A stretch of 64,000 bases of DNA from Micromonospora sp. Llam0 (GTDB lineage: Bacteria > Actinomycetota > Actinomycetes > Mycobacteriales > Micromonosporaceae): NCBI RefSeq assembly GCF_003751085.1, contig NZ_RJJY01000001.1:4588001-4652000 (forward strand), read 5' to 3'. Shown here piece after piece: positions 16,726 through 26,098 of this stretch; position 1 is the first letter of the stretch, and each line of letters begins with the position of its first letter. Position numbers and translations under genes: made by a program. The notes under the pieces were generated by a model. That model made no database searches, was not told the DNA's origin, and worked only from the letters and a program-made list of their open reading frames with translations.

Positions 16726-17751
16726 ATGGCGAAGACGGCAGACGGCAGCTACGTCAACCCCGGCGGCGAGTTCACCCGCGACCAGCGGTACATCGCGACC
16801 CGGATCACCGCCGACGGTCGCGACGGATACCCGGTAGAACCGGATCGATACCGATTGGTGGTCAGCCGGGCGTGCCCGTGGGCAAACCGGGCAATCATCG
16901 TCCGCCGGCTGCTCGGTCTGGAACAGGCTCTGTCGATGGGCGTGGCCGGGCCCACCCACGACAAGCGCAGCTGGACCTTTGACCTCGACCCGGACGGACG
17001 GGACCCGGTGCTCGGTGTCGAACGGCTGCAGGACGCCTACTTCGCCCGGTTCCCCGGCTACGAGCGCGGCATCACCGTGCCGGCGTTCGTCGACGTGCCG
17101 ACCGGGCAGGTGGTGACCAACGACTACGCCGAGATGACCCTCGACCTGTCCACCGAATGGACCGCTTACCACCGCAGCGGCGCGCCACAGCTCTACCCCG
17201 AGCCGCTGCGGGCCGAGATCGACGAGGTCAACTCCGTGGTCTTCGCCGACGTGAACAACGGGGTCTACCGCTGCGGGTTCGCCGGCAGCCAGCAGGCCTA
17301 CGAAGCGGCGTACCGACGGTTGTTCGACCGGCTCGACTGGCTCTCCACGCGGCTGGAGAACCAGCGTTACCTGGTCGGCGACACCATCACCGAAGCCGAC
17401 GTACGGCTGTTCACCACGCTGGTGCGCTTCGACCCCGTCTACCACGGACACTTCAAGTGCAACCGGCAGAAGCTGACCGAGATGCCGGTGCTCTGGGCGT
17501 ACGCCCGGGACCTGTTCCAGACGCCGGGATTCGGGGACACCATCGACTTCGATCACATCAAGCGGCACTACTACGAGGTCCACCGGGACATCAACCCGAC
17601 CGGGGTGGTACCGGCCGGCCCGGACCTGACCAACTGGCTGACCCCGCACGGACGAGACAGGCTCGGCGGGCGCCCGTTCGGCACCGGCAGCCCGCCGGGG
17701 CCGCCACCGGCCGCCGAGCGCGTGCCAGCCGACCACACCCCGCTGAGCTGA
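16726..17751 (+). CDS. Glutathionyl-hydroquinone reductase (Xi-class GST, YqjG/PcpF family)
   Basis: 341 residues from ATG 16726. The catalytic Cys is in SRACPWANR (about residues 48-55), the Xi-class motif that reduces glutathionyl- (here probably mycothiol-linked) hydroquinones. The C-terminal alpha domain has EINxVVF-like IDEVNSVVFADVNNGVYRCGFA and VGDTITEADVRLFTTLVRFDPVYHGHFKCN, highly diagnostic. Actinobacteria use mycothiol in place of glutathione, so the true thiol is uncertain. An ABM-fold gene follows 73 bp downstream. Confidence 0.95.
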   Translation: MAKTADGSYVNPGGEFTRDQRYIATRITADGRDGYPVEPDRYRLVVSRACPWANRAIIVRRLLGLEQALSMGVAGPTHDKRSWTFDLDPDGRDPVLGVERLQDAYFARFPGYERGITVPAFVDVPTGQVVTNDYAEMTLDLSTEWTAYHRSGAPQLYPEPLRAEIDEVNSVVFADVNNGVYRCGFAGSQQAYEAAYRRLFDRLDWLSTRLENQRYLVGDTITEADVRLFTTLVRFDPVYHGHFKCNRQKLTEMPVLWAYARDLFQTPGFGDTIDFDHIKRHYYEVHRDINPTGVVPAGPDLTNWLTPHGRDRLGGRPFGTGSPPGPPPAAERVPADHTPLS

Positions 17752-17824
17752 GACCGAACCCCACTGATCCGAGACCGAGCTGGCCGAGGACCGAGCTGGC
17801 CAGCGACCGACGCAAGGAGCGGCA

Positions 17825-18109
17825 TTGATCATCATCGCCGGCGCACTGTACGTAGAGCCCGCCGGCCGGCAGGCGTACCTGGCTGAATGTCAACCGGTGA
17901 TGCAGGCGGCCCGCGCCGCTACCGGCTGCCTCGACTTCAGCCTCAGCGCCGACCTGGTCGAGCCGGACCGGATCAACGTCTACGAACGGTGGGAGTCCGA
18001 GGCAGACCTGCTCCGTTTCCGGGACTCGGGGCCGTCGGCGGAGCAGCCGGCGGCGATCCGCGACGCCCGGGTAGAGCGCTTCGAGGTGTCGTCCCTCGGC
18101 TCGCCGTGA
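17825..18109 (+). CDS. Antibiotic biosynthesis monooxygenase (ABM) domain protein
   Basis: 94 residues. The start is TTG 17825, 5 nt after AAGGAG (17814-17819). IIIAGALYVEPAGRQAYLA, TGCLDFSLSADLVEPDRINVYERW and the C-terminal VERFEV give the ferredoxin-like ABM fold, used by small quinol monooxygenases (YgiN type) and by heme or polyketide oxygenases. It follows the hydroquinone reductase, so a quinone-handling role is a fair inference. Cofactor-free oxygenase activity is possible but not shown. Confidence 0.85.
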   Translation: MIIIAGALYVEPAGRQAYLAECQPVMQAARAATGCLDFSLSADLVEPDRINVYERWESEADLLRFRDSGPSAEQPAAIRDARVERFEVSSLGSP

Positions 18110-18115
18110 CGCTCT

Positions 18116-18154
18116 CCGTCGGTCGGCCGTGACACTCTCACGGCCGACCGACGG
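18116..18154. terminator. Hairpin terminator
   Basis: A perfect 17-bp stem (18116-18132 with 18138-18154) around loop CACTC lies between the ABM gene and the convergent small gene. Confidence 0.8.
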
Positions 18155-18160
18155 ACCAGG

Positions 18161-18385
18161 TCACGACCGACTTGAGACGCCGGCCGTGGCCGGCTCCTCG
18201 ACCCGCAGGCCATGGGCACGCACCTCGTCGGCCACCCGGGCCAACGCGGAATCAATGGCGCAGAGGGCGACCGAGACCTCGCCGAGCTGGGCGCGCAGCG
18301 ACTCCTCGGACCAGGCGGAGACGCTGACGCCCCGCAGAGCACTGACCGCGGCGTCGAGCCGCGCAATCACCTCGTTCGTACTCAT
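18161..18385 (-). CDS. Small helical protein of unknown function
   Basis: 74 residues with start ATG 18385. The sequence is mostly predicted helix with heptad-like Leu/Val/Ala spacing (VIARLDAAVSALRGV; ALCAIDSALARVADEVRAHGL), so a small coiled-coil dimer is likely. It has no membrane segment and no recognised motif. It lies 10 bp downstream of the M20 dipeptidase stop on the same strand and may be cotranscribed. Real-gene status rests on its codon bias and placement between a hairpin and the dipeptidase. Confidence 0.55.
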   Translation of the reverse strand: MSTNEVIARLDAAVSALRGVSVSAWSEESLRAQLGEVSVALCAIDSALARVADEVRAHGLRVEEPATAGVSSRS

Positions 18386-18395
18386 GTTCGAAAGA

Positions 18396-19781
18396 CTAGC
18401 GTACCGCCGGAAGCCCGCGCAGCTGAATCGCCGGATCCGCCACCGCCGCGAGCAGGAGCGCCTCGGCCAGGCAGACCCGGGCGAACTCGCCCAGGTGCAG
18501 GCTCTCGTTCGGCCCGTGCGCGGCGGTGTGCGGGTCCTCCACTCCGGTCACCAGGATCGCCGCGTCCGGGAACATCTCCTGGAACGTGGCGATGAACGGA
18601 ATCGAACCGCCGACGCCGACGTCCACCGGCGCCACGCCGTCCCACGCCGCCGCGAACGCCGCGCGGGCCGCGTCGAAGTACGGACCAGTCGCGTCGATGA
18701 CACAGGCGTCGCCGGTACTTTCCAGGCTCACCTCGACCCGTGCCCCCCACGGGGCCTTTGCCCGCAGGTGCTCGGTCAGCGCCGCGTACCCCGCCGATGG
18801 TTCGTCTCCCGGGGCCAACCGCAGACTCAGCTTGGCCCGCGCCGCCGGCACCAGGGCGTTCGGGGCGCCGTCGGTGGCCGGAGCGTCGATGCCGAGCACG
18901 GCCAGCGCCGGTTTGGTCCACAGCCGGTCGGTCAACGCTGCGGTACCGGTGAACCGCACCCCCTCGACCATGCCGGCCTCGGCCCGCAACCGCTGCTCCG
19001 GCAGGTCCACGGCGGCGCCGGTCCGGCCGACCAGGCCCGGCACCGCCACATCGCCGGCCTCGTCGTGCAGGGTGGCCAGCAGCCGGCAGAGCGCGGTCAG
19101 CGCGTCCGGCACCGGACCACCGAACATGCCACTGTGCACCGCCTGATCGAGGGTACGCACCTCGACGAAACAGTTGACCAGGCCACGCAGTGACGTGGTC
19201 AACGCCGGTACGCCGATCTCCCAGTTCGCCGAGTCGGCGATCACGATCACGTCGGCGGCGAGCTCGTCGCGGTGGGCGTCCAGCAGCCGGGACAGCGACT
19301 CGCTGCCGTACTCCTCCTCACCCTCGACGAAGAGCACCACGCCGACCGGTAACGCGTCGCCGAACGCCCGCAGCGCGGCGACGTGCGCCATGACTCCGGC
19401 CTTGTCGTCGGCGGCGCCCCGCCCGTACAGCCGGCCGTCCCGCTCGACCGGCTCGAACGGGTCACTGGACCACAGCGCCGGATCGCCGACCGGCTGCACG
19501 TCGTGGTGCGCGTACAGCAGCACCGTCGGAGCGCCGGGCGGCGCCGGCCGGCGGCCGAGCACCGCCGGCTGCCCGCCGGCCCGGACCACCTGCACGTCCA
19601 GTCCGCAGCCCCGGGCCAGCTCGGCGACCGCCGCGGCGGACCGCTCCACCTGGCTGTGGTCGAACCCGTCGAAGGCGATACCGGGGATGCGGATCAGCCG
19701 CTCCAGGTCGGCGCGGACCCCGGGCAGTTCCCGGGCGATGGCGGACCGCAGGTCGGCGGCGGTGGGGATGGCAGTCGTCAT
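18396..19781 (-). CDS. M20 family metallodipeptidase
   Basis: 461 residues. Zinc ligands and catalytic residues are in YAHHDVQP (His and Asp near residues 91-94), GRGAADDKAG (bridging Asp near 126) and VEGEEEYGS (general base and ligand Glu near 152-153), with HGPNESLHLGEFA near the C-terminus. This layout is that of the M20A/dipeptidase group (CNDP/PepV-like, often annotated as dipeptidase). It is cytosolic, with no signal peptide. The dimerisation domain (residues about 200-360) is present and length is normal. Confidence 0.93.
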   Translation of the reverse strand: MTTAIPTAADLRSAIARELPGVRADLERLIRIPGIAFDGFDHSQVERSAAAVAELARGCGLDVQVVRAGGQPAVLGRRPAPPGAPTVLLYAHHDVQPVGDPALWSSDPFEPVERDGRLYGRGAADDKAGVMAHVAALRAFGDALPVGVVLFVEGEEEYGSESLSRLLDAHRDELAADVIVIADSANWEIGVPALTTSLRGLVNCFVEVRTLDQAVHSGMFGGPVPDALTALCRLLATLHDEAGDVAVPGLVGRTGAAVDLPEQRLRAEAGMVEGVRFTGTAALTDRLWTKPALAVLGIDAPATDGAPNALVPAARAKLSLRLAPGDEPSAGYAALTEHLRAKAPWGARVEVSLESTGDACVIDATGPYFDAARAAFAAAWDGVAPVDVGVGGSIPFIATFQEMFPDAAILVTGVEDPHTAAHGPNESLHLGEFARVCLAEALLLAAVADPAIQLRGLPAVR

Positions 19782-19872
19782 CCGACGATGGTAGGGGCCG
19801 TCCGTTGCTCATCCGGCGACACGCCGGGGGCCTCGCCTCGCGCCGCCGCGACCGGACGGGCACACTGGCGCG

Positions 19873-21351
19873 ATGGACGGCACCGACAACCCCGAACCGT
19901 GCGACTGCCCCGGCTGCAGTGCGGAGACCGGCGACGTCATCGGCACCCTGCTGAGCGGCGCCGCCGCCCTGGTCGACGACGACGATCCGATCGCCGCCGA
20001 ACTCACCGGGGCGATGTTCGTCGCGATGGTCGGCGACGAACCCGACCCCGACGGCGTCCGCCCGCTCCGCGACGGGCTCATCCCGCAGCTCGCCGACCGA
20101 GGCGGCCCCGAGGCGGTGGCGCTGCTGACCGCGATCGCCGCAGTCTCCCCACCGCCCGCCGCCGAGGTGGCCAGAACCGCGGCGACGACCCTCGCCGGGG
20201 CCGGCGTACCGATGCCGAAGTGGGCCGACGAGGTCGCCGCCGAGGTGACGGTGGACGACTGCTGGCGGATCGACAGCCCCGACGGGACCGACTCGGTCTT
20301 CACCGTCGCCTTCCGGCGAGCCGGCCGTACGCACGCCATGATGGTGATCGTCGACCACGCCGACTGCGCGGCCGCCCAGGACATCCTGCTGCTGGACGGC
20401 GACCAACTGCCGGCGGCCCTGGACGAACTGACCCGGGATCCGGGCACCACCCGCACCCGGCTCGACCCGGCCGACCTGCGGTGGCACGTCGAGCAGGCGT
20501 TGGACGCCCGCAGCGTGCACGACGAGGCCGACGCCGAACTCGACGACGAACCGGAGCCCGACGACGACGAGGGGCCGCCGTACCCGGTGCTGGCCACCCT
20601 GCTGGACGCCCGGCTGGCCACCATGCCGGAGTCGGACCGGCCGCCGGCCCCGCACCACGACGCCGGCCCCGACGACCTGGCGCACCTGCTCCCCGGCCTG
20701 CCCGACGGCGGCGGGTTCCCCGCGCAGCGCCGTCCCGGGTCGGTCCGGCCGGCACCGACGCGCAAGCTGCCGGCCAAACGGAAGAAGTCACAGGGACCGG
20801 CGCCGGTCTACCGGGTCGACGTGGTGCTGGCCGACAGCGAGCCGCCGGTCCGGCGGCAACTGGAGGTCGTGGGTGACACTCCGCTGGAAGACCTGCACCA
20901 CGTGATCCAGTCGGCGTTCGACTGGGACGACAGCCACCTGCACCTGTTCGAGACGCCGTACGGCGACTTCGCACCGCCCGGCGACCGGACCGGGCACCAG
21001 TCGGAGCGCAAGGTCACCCTGGAGCAGGTCGCCCCGGCCGTCGGCGACACGATCACCTACCGGTACGACTTCGGCGACGACTGGACCCACAAGATCACCG
21101 TCGTCGCGGTCGCCGACCGCGACCCGACGGCGATCTACCCCCGGTGTACGGGAGGCGAGCGGGCCGCCCCACCGGAGGACTGCGGCGGCGTCTGGGGATA
21201 CGCCCACCTGCTCGACGTACTGGCCGACCCGTCCCATCCGGAGTACGCGGACCGACGCGACTGGCTCGGACTCGACGACGGGCAGACACCACTGGACCCG
21301 GGGCGGTTCGATCCCGACGTGATCGAGCGGCGGCTGGCCGCGCTGCGCTGA
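19873..21351 (+). CDS. pRiA4b ORF-3-like domain protein with an acidic N-terminal extension
   Basis: 492 residues. A Cys cluster (CDCPGC, residues 10-15) opens the protein. A poorly conserved, Asp/Glu-rich middle follows. The C-terminal 190 residues match the pRiA4b ORF-3-like family: YRVDVVLADSEPPVRRQLEV, LHHVIQSAFDWDDSHLHLF, YRYDFGDDWTHKI, and YPRCTGGERAAPPEDCGG. The family occurs on plasmids and near mobile elements and its function is unknown. A basic linker (KLPAKRKKS) precedes the domain. No transposase is adjacent. Confidence 0.9.
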   Translation: MDGTDNPEPCDCPGCSAETGDVIGTLLSGAAALVDDDDPIAAELTGAMFVAMVGDEPDPDGVRPLRDGLIPQLADRGGPEAVALLTAIAAVSPPPAAEVARTAATTLAGAGVPMPKWADEVAAEVTVDDCWRIDSPDGTDSVFTVAFRRAGRTHAMMVIVDHADCAAAQDILLLDGDQLPAALDELTRDPGTTRTRLDPADLRWHVEQALDARSVHDEADAELDDEPEPDDDEGPPYPVLATLLDARLATMPESDRPPAPHHDAGPDDLAHLLPGLPDGGGFPAQRRPGSVRPAPTRKLPAKRKKSQGPAPVYRVDVVLADSEPPVRRQLEVVGDTPLEDLHHVIQSAFDWDDSHLHLFETPYGDFAPPGDRTGHQSERKVTLEQVAPAVGDTITYRYDFGDDWTHKITVVAVADRDPTAIYPRCTGGERAAPPEDCGGVWGYAHLLDVLADPSHPEYADRRDWLGLDDGQTPLDPGRFDPDVIERRLAALR

Positions 21352-21368
21352 CCGGCGGCAGGTCGGCC

Positions 21369-21421
21369 CCGCCGGCCACCGGGCCGGCCTGAAGTCAGCT
21401 CCGCCGGCCACCGGGCCGGCC
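21369..21421. repeat. Two direct copies of a 21-bp GC-rich unit
   Basis: CCGCCGGCCACCGGGCCGGC(C) occurs at 21369-21389 and 21401-21421, the second inside the 3' end of the M48 gene. Each contains a short internal dyad, so the pair may act as a terminator between the convergent genes. Confidence 0.6.
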
Positions 21422-22513
21422 GGTGGAGCTGGCCGCGCCCATCCAGGACCGGGCACGGCCGGCGGCGCCGCTGGCCCACTCGCCGACGTCGGCCGCGCCG
21501 GAACCCAGCCGACGCAGCAGGCCGACCAACGGATCCTGGCTGCGGCCGAACTCCTCGCGGTACGCCTGCGCGGCGGCCTTGATCTCCTCGGTCACCGAAG
21601 CGGTCGGGTCATCGGCGCGGCGCGGGTAGTCACCGGCCAGCACCTGCGCGTACCCACCGGAGTCGATCCACTGCCGCAGTGCCGCGGCCCGCGCCACCGG
21701 CACCGGGTGGGTGCTCCAGGCGGTCATCCGGAACTTGTGCAGGCTGTCCCGCAGGTCACCGCCGCCGTCGTACTCGGCGGCCTGCTCCAGGAACGCGGCG
21801 GTGTCGATCTGGCTGAGGTCGCCGCCGCCGGCCAGCTTCATCAGCAGCCGCTGCGCCGCCGCCGGGTCCTGACCGGCGAGCAGCCCGGCACGGTCGCCGG
21901 ACAGCTCCGCCTTGCGCCACCACTCCAGCATCGCGGCGATGATCGCCCGCAGCGCGATCGCGCCGACCGGCAACCAGCTCAGGTTCGCCGCCCAGCGGGT
22001 CAGGATGGTGAGAATTGTCTGGTAGACGGCGTGGCCGCTGCGGACGTGCCCCAGCTCGTGACCGAGCAGCGTCCGCAGCTCGGCGTCGTCGAGCTGCTGC
22101 ACGCAGGCGGTGTTGACCACGATGAACGGTTTGTCCAAGCCGATGGCCTGGGCGCCGAGCACCGGGGACTGGGTCACGAACAGCTCCGGCAGCTCCGGCA
22201 CGTCCAGCGCGGTCGCCGCCTCGGCGAGCAACCGGTGCACCCGGGGGTACTGGCGGTGGTCGACCCGGATCGCCGACGCCAGGTAGCTGAGCCGGAAGGC
22301 CCGCTCGTTCCACATCCCGAAGAACATCCGGACCACGTCGTCGAAGCCACGTAGCTCACGGAGCGCGGTCAGCGCGCCCCGGTCGGCCGGGTGCTCCCAG
22401 GCACGGGAGCTGATCCCGGTCAACGTGATCCGCCGCCGGTCCGGGGTGGTGGCGTCCGGCGTGCCGCCGCTGGCCGCAGCCGTGGGCGTGGTGCCGTCGT
22501 CGTCTGCGGTCAT
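21395..22513 (-). CDS. M48 family metalloprotease
   Basis: 372 residues. The zinc motif HELGH is near residue 152 (TLLGHELGHVRSGHAVY), followed by a hydrophobic stretch (LPVGAIALRAIIAAML) and the downstream Glu region AELSGDRAGLLA (third zinc ligand). The N-terminal domain (MFFGMWNERAFRLSYLASAI) and STHPVPVARAAALRQW are typical of actinobacterial M48 peptidases. It has no clear signal peptide; membrane association is possible. It is 29 bp downstream of the kinase gene in a minus-strand run with cobD and cobQ, but a functional link to cobalamin is not evident. Confidence 0.93.
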   Translation of the reverse strand: MTADDDGTTPTAAASGGTPDATTPDRRRITLTGISSRAWEHPADRGALTALRELRGFDDVVRMFFGMWNERAFRLSYLASAIRVDHRQYPRVHRLLAEAATALDVPELPELFVTQSPVLGAQAIGLDKPFIVVNTACVQQLDDAELRTLLGHELGHVRSGHAVYQTILTILTRWAANLSWLPVGAIALRAIIAAMLEWWRKAELSGDRAGLLAGQDPAAAQRLLMKLAGGGDLSQIDTAAFLEQAAEYDGGGDLRDSLHKFRMTAWSTHPVPVARAAALRQWIDSGGYAQVLAGDYPRRADDPTASVTEEIKAAAQAYREEFGRSQDPLVGLLRRLGSGAADVGEWASGAAGRARSWMGAASSTGRPGGRRS

Positions 22514-22542
22514 GGCGCGCTCCCCGGGATCGGTGGACTGGC

Positions 22543-23280
22543 CTACCCGGCCGATGGTGCCCCACCGGCGCTACCGGCGTCTACGTCCGGCCAGTCCCGG
22601 ATCCACCCGTACGCCAGCTGGCCGGACGGGAGCTGGCCGGACGGGAGCTCGGCAGCGCCGTCGACGAGCAGGTCGACCGAACCGGGCGTACCGTCGGCGG
22701 TGAAGAACCGCTCCTCGGCCCGCCGCCAGCGGTCGAGCGTCGGCTGTATCGCGGTCCCGTCGCGGGTGAGCGACCGGGCCAGGCGCACCGGTTCGGGTGC
22801 GGTGACGTAGACCGACAGCGTCGCGGCCGGCCGGACCGCCGCGCGGGCCGCGCTCACCCCTTCGATCACGAGTACGGCGGGCGGTTCGATCACGGTCCAG
22901 CCGTCGCCGAACCGCCCGGCGGCCCAGTCGTATCGTCGGTAGCGGGCCGGCCGGCCGGTCCGCAGCGGGTCGAGCACCCAGGCGCTGAGCCGGGGCCAGA
23001 AGGTGAACTGGTCACCCCAGCCGTCCAGCAGATCATCTGTGCGTACGACGGCGACGGCCGGTCCGGCGACGGCGCTAGCCGGCTCCGGGGCTGGCTTCGG
23101 GGCTGGCCCCGGGCCCGTCGCCGCGACCGTCGCGCAGGCGGTGGCCAGGCAGTCGGCGAAGGTGGACTTGCCGGCGCCGCTCGGACCGTCGACGACGACG
23201 AGCCGGACCCGGCCGAGGCAGGCCGAGGCGGCGTACACCCGCCGGGCCAGACTTTCGAAGGTCGAGACCCCCCGCGTCAC
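22543..23280 (-). CDS. Uridine kinase-like P-loop kinase
   Basis: 245 residues from GTG 23280. The stop of cobQ and this start share the sequence GTGA, so translation is probably coupled. Walker A is [11 protein letters not shown] (about residues 24-34). TDDLLDGW follows the P-loop insert, as in uridine kinase (udk) and related kinases, and [11 protein letters not shown] is the next conserved strand. The substrate is unknown. A Gly/Pro/Ala-rich insert and a duplicated 15-bp unit (22618-22647, giving SGQLPSGQL) lie near the ends. It is often annotated as uridine kinase family protein. Confidence 0.85.
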   Translation of the reverse strand: MTRGVSTFESLARRVYAASACLGRVRLVVVDGPSGAGKSTFADCLATACATVAATGPGPAPKPAPEPASAVAGPAVAVVRTDDLLDGWGDQFTFWPRLSAWVLDPLRTGRPARYRRYDWAAGRFGDGWTVIEPPAVLVIEGVSAARAAVRPAATLSVYVTAPEPVRLARSLTRDGTAIQPTLDRWRRAEERFFTADGTPGSVDLLVDGAAELPSGQLPSGQLAYGWIRDWPDVDAGSAGGAPSAG

Positions 23281-24902
23281 CGGGAAGCCTCGGGTAACCG
23301 GGGAGCTCCGGGTGGGATGAACGGTAGTCCGGGCGGCGGCCCGGACTCGATCAGCCGCCACAACGCGGCGGTGTCCAGGTGCTCCTCGACCAGGTCGCCG
23401 AGCAGGTCCAGTCCGCGTTGGCGCAGCGCCGCGAAGCTGGTGTCCGGCGCGACGGTGAAGCCGTGCCGGCCGGCCCGCCGGGCCACGTCGGAGAGGTAGC
23501 GGCGACGGAACTCGTCGGACTCGAAGGCACCGTGCCAGTGGGTGCCGCACATCGAACCCAGCCGCACGCCCTCGGTGCCGCCCGCCGTGCCAGGGCCAGC
23601 TCCGGCGCCGATGCCCACCTCGGTGCTGGTGCCGGTGAACAGCGGCGAGGTCGACCCGGCGGACCGGGAGACGTACCCATGGTGAATTTCGTAGCCGCGC
23701 ACCGGCACGTCACTGTAGGCCCGCCCCGCGCTGCGGGTGACGGTCTTACGCTCGGCGAAGGTGATCTCGACGGGCAGCAGGCCGAGCCCCGGCACGCTGC
23801 CCCGGCGGCTCTCCACCTCGTCGTTGATCACCCGGCTGAGCATCTGGAAACCACCGCAGATGCCGAGCAGCGGGCGGCCGGAGACGGCGTGCGCGGTCAC
23901 CGTCGCGGCCAGCCCGGTCTCCCGCAACCAGCCGAGGTCGTCCACGGTCGACCTGGTGCCGGGCAGGACGACCAGGTCGGCGGCGGCGACCTCGGTCGGA
24001 TCGACGGTGAGCCGGACCTGCACGCCGGGCTCGGCGGCGAGCGCTTCGAGATCGGTGGCGTTGGAGATCCGGGGCAGTCGGACCGCCGCGACCCGCAGGA
24101 CCTCGCGGCCGCGCGGCGCCGTGGGCCGGCCAATCGTTCCGCCGTACGCCAACGAGTCCTCGCCGTCCAGCCAGAGATCGGGCTGCCAGGGCAGCACCCC
24201 ATAGGTGGGCCGGCCGGTCACCTGGCGCAGCATGTCGATCCCGGGTCGCAGCAGCTCCCGGTCGCCACGGAACTTGTTGATCACGAACCCGGCGATGTGC
24301 GCCTGGTCCTCGGCGCTGAGCAGGGCGACGGTGCCGAACATGGCGGCGAAGACGCCGCCCCGGTCGATGTCACCGACGACGATCGCCGGCAGCCCGGCAC
24401 GCCGGGCCAGCCCGAGGTTGACGAAGTCGCCTGCCCGCAGGTTGATCTCGGTGGGGCTGCCGGCGCCTTCGCAGATCACCACGTCGTACTCGCCACGCAG
24501 CTCGGCGAGGGTGGTGTGCACGGTGTCGGCGAGGCGGGAGCGCATCGCGCGGTAGTTGGTCGCGGTGACGGTGTCGACCGCCTCCCCCAGCAGCACGACC
24601 TGGCTGGACCGGTCACTGCCCGGTTTGAGCAGGACCGGGTTGAACCGCACCTGCGGCTCCAGTCCGCAGGCGGCTGCCTGCACCGCCTGGGCCCGGCCGA
24701 TCTCGCCGCCCCGGCCGTCCGACCCGACGACCACCGCCGAGTTGTTGGACATGTTCTGTGCCTTGAACGGCGCGACCCGCACCCCACGCCGGTTCAGCCA
24801 TCGACAGATCCCGGCGGCGAGCAGGCTCTTACCCGCGTCGGAGGTGGTCCCGGCGACCAGTAGGCCACCACCACCACCGGCGGGGCCAGCACTCCCCGGC
24901 AC
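23277..24902 (-). CDS. cobQ: Cobyric acid synthase (CobQ)
   Basis: 541 residues from GTG 24902. It amidates adenosylcobyrinic acid a,c-diamide at four side chains with glutamine. The N-terminal ATP-binding part has [13 protein letters not shown] and [13 protein letters not shown]. The type 1 glutamine amidotransferase domain has its nucleophile Cys in [11 protein letters not shown] and the catalytic His in GTHWHGAFE. CobQ-specific GVLPW and [14 protein letters not shown] are present. It lies 31 bp after cobD on the same strand, with the kinase overlapping downstream. Length is slightly long (usual about 500) because of a Gly-rich insert (residues about 435-450). Confidence 0.97.
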   Translation of the reverse strand: MPGSAGPAGGGGGLLVAGTTSDAGKSLLAAGICRWLNRRGVRVAPFKAQNMSNNSAVVVGSDGRGGEIGRAQAVQAAACGLEPQVRFNPVLLKPGSDRSSQVVLLGEAVDTVTATNYRAMRSRLADTVHTTLAELRGEYDVVICEGAGSPTEINLRAGDFVNLGLARRAGLPAIVVGDIDRGGVFAAMFGTVALLSAEDQAHIAGFVINKFRGDRELLRPGIDMLRQVTGRPTYGVLPWQPDLWLDGEDSLAYGGTIGRPTAPRGREVLRVAAVRLPRISNATDLEALAAEPGVQVRLTVDPTEVAAADLVVLPGTRSTVDDLGWLRETGLAATVTAHAVSGRPLLGICGGFQMLSRVINDEVESRRGSVPGLGLLPVEITFAERKTVTRSAGRAYSDVPVRGYEIHHGYVSRSAGSTSPLFTGTSTEVGIGAGAGPGTAGGTEGVRLGSMCGTHWHGAFESDEFRRRYLSDVARRAGRHGFTVAPDTSFAALRQRGLDLLGDLVEEHLDTAALWRLIESGPPPGLPFIPPGAPRLPEASR

Positions 24903-24933
24903 CCCGGACTCCCCTCCGCTCCTGGTCCTGCCG

Positions 24934-25962
24934 CTACCGGCGGCGGATGGTCCGCACGACGGCCCGGACCATCCGTACGGTCAGCTGTGCGGCGGCCATC
25001 TGCACGACCGGTGCCGCGACCACGGACGCGACGGCAGCGGTGTCGCCGACCCGCCGGGACAGGGTGGCTGCCCGGCGGATCTGCCGAGGCGAGGGACGCG
25101 GACCATCCCCGAGATACGGACGCACCTCGGAGCGCCCGAAGTAGACGTTGCGCCCACCGAGCCGGACCCCGAGCGCCCCGGCGAACGCCGCCTCGCACTG
25201 ACCAGCGTTGGGGCTCGGATGGTCGGCGCGGTCCCGGCGCCACACCCGCCAGGCCCGTGCCCGGTCGCCCTTGACCGTCGGCGACCACCACACGGCGGCC
25301 AGCCCGGTGAGCCGCGACGGCACGAAGTTCAGCACGTCGTCGAGTCGCGCCGCGGCCGTGCCGAACCGTTCGTAGCGCGACGACCGGTGCCCGACCATGG
25401 CGTCCAACGTGTTCGCCGCCCGGTAGCCGACCAGGCCGGGCAGACCGGCGACGGCACCCCAGAACAGCGGCGCGACCACGGCGTCCGAGGTGTTCTCGGC
25501 GACTGACTCGACGGTCGCCCGGGCCAGCTCCGGCGCGTCGAGCGCGGCCGGGTCCCGGCCGCAGAGATGGTTGAGCCGGCGTCGGGCCGCTGGTACGTCG
25601 GCCCGGCGCAGCGCCCGCGCCATCATGTCCGCCTCGGTCCGCAGCGTACGGCCGCCGAGCACCGCCCAGGTGGTGCCGGCGACGAGAGCCGCCCGGGCGA
25701 CCGGATGCCGCCGGGTCAGCACCGACGCCGTCACGGCGGCGACCACCGGCCCCCCGACGGCCACGGCCGTGTAGGCGATGCCGGCCCGACGGGTCGGCCG
25801 GTACAGCCGGCGCTCGGCGGCACCGGCCAACCGGCCGTACCCGGCGACCGGATGCCAGCGGCGGGGGTCGCCGAACAGGTTGTCCAGGGCGTAGCCGGCG
25901 ACCAGACCGCCGGCCGTGGCGGCGGCGGCCGACGCGTTGACCTTGCCAGCGCTGGTAGCCAC
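24934..25962 (-). CDS. cobD: Adenosylcobinamide-phosphate synthase (CobD/CbiB)
   Basis: 342 residues. [24 protein letters not shown] is the conserved N-terminus, then [17 protein letters not shown] and the C-terminal [20 protein letters not shown], which define CobD/CbiB. It is a membrane protein with several hydrophobic segments and condenses an aminoalcohol or its phosphate onto adenosylcobyric acid. It is the first visible gene of the cobD-cobQ run. The 136-bp upstream gap holds the hairpin after ssb; no cobalamin riboswitch core was recognised. Confidence 0.96.
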   Translation of the reverse strand: MATSAGKVNASAAAATAGGLVAGYALDNLFGDPRRWHPVAGYGRLAGAAERRLYRPTRRAGIAYTAVAVGGPVVAAVTASVLTRRHPVARAALVAGTTWAVLGGRTLRTEADMMARALRRADVPAARRRLNHLCGRDPAALDAPELARATVESVAENTSDAVVAPLFWGAVAGLPGLVGYRAANTLDAMVGHRSSRYERFGTAAARLDDVLNFVPSRLTGLAAVWWSPTVKGDRARAWRVWRRDRADHPSPNAGQCEAAFAGALGVRLGGRNVYFGRSEVRPYLGDGPRPSPRQIRRAATLSRRVGDTAAVASVVAAPVVQMAAAQLTVRMVRAVVRTIRRR

Positions 25963-26038
25963 TCCGGCAGCCTACGTGGAGCCGGTGGCGGGTGACGGGT
26001 CGGCTGACGGTCACCTGTCACCGGTCGGTCGACCGTCG

Positions 26039-26075
26039 GCGCGGTGGTACGGCAGGCTGGCCCGTACCACCGCGC
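26039..26075. terminator. Hairpin after ssb
   Basis: Perfect 14-bp stem, 26039-26052 with 26062-26075, loop 9 nt, just downstream of the ssb stop on the minus strand and upstream of cobD. Confidence 0.72.
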
Positions 26076-26098
26076 TCGTCGGCTTGAGCCGGCCAGGG

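Noticed and set aside
25963..26098. Cobalamin riboswitch before cobD
   Set aside because: Only hairpins are seen; no recognisable B12-box was found by eye.
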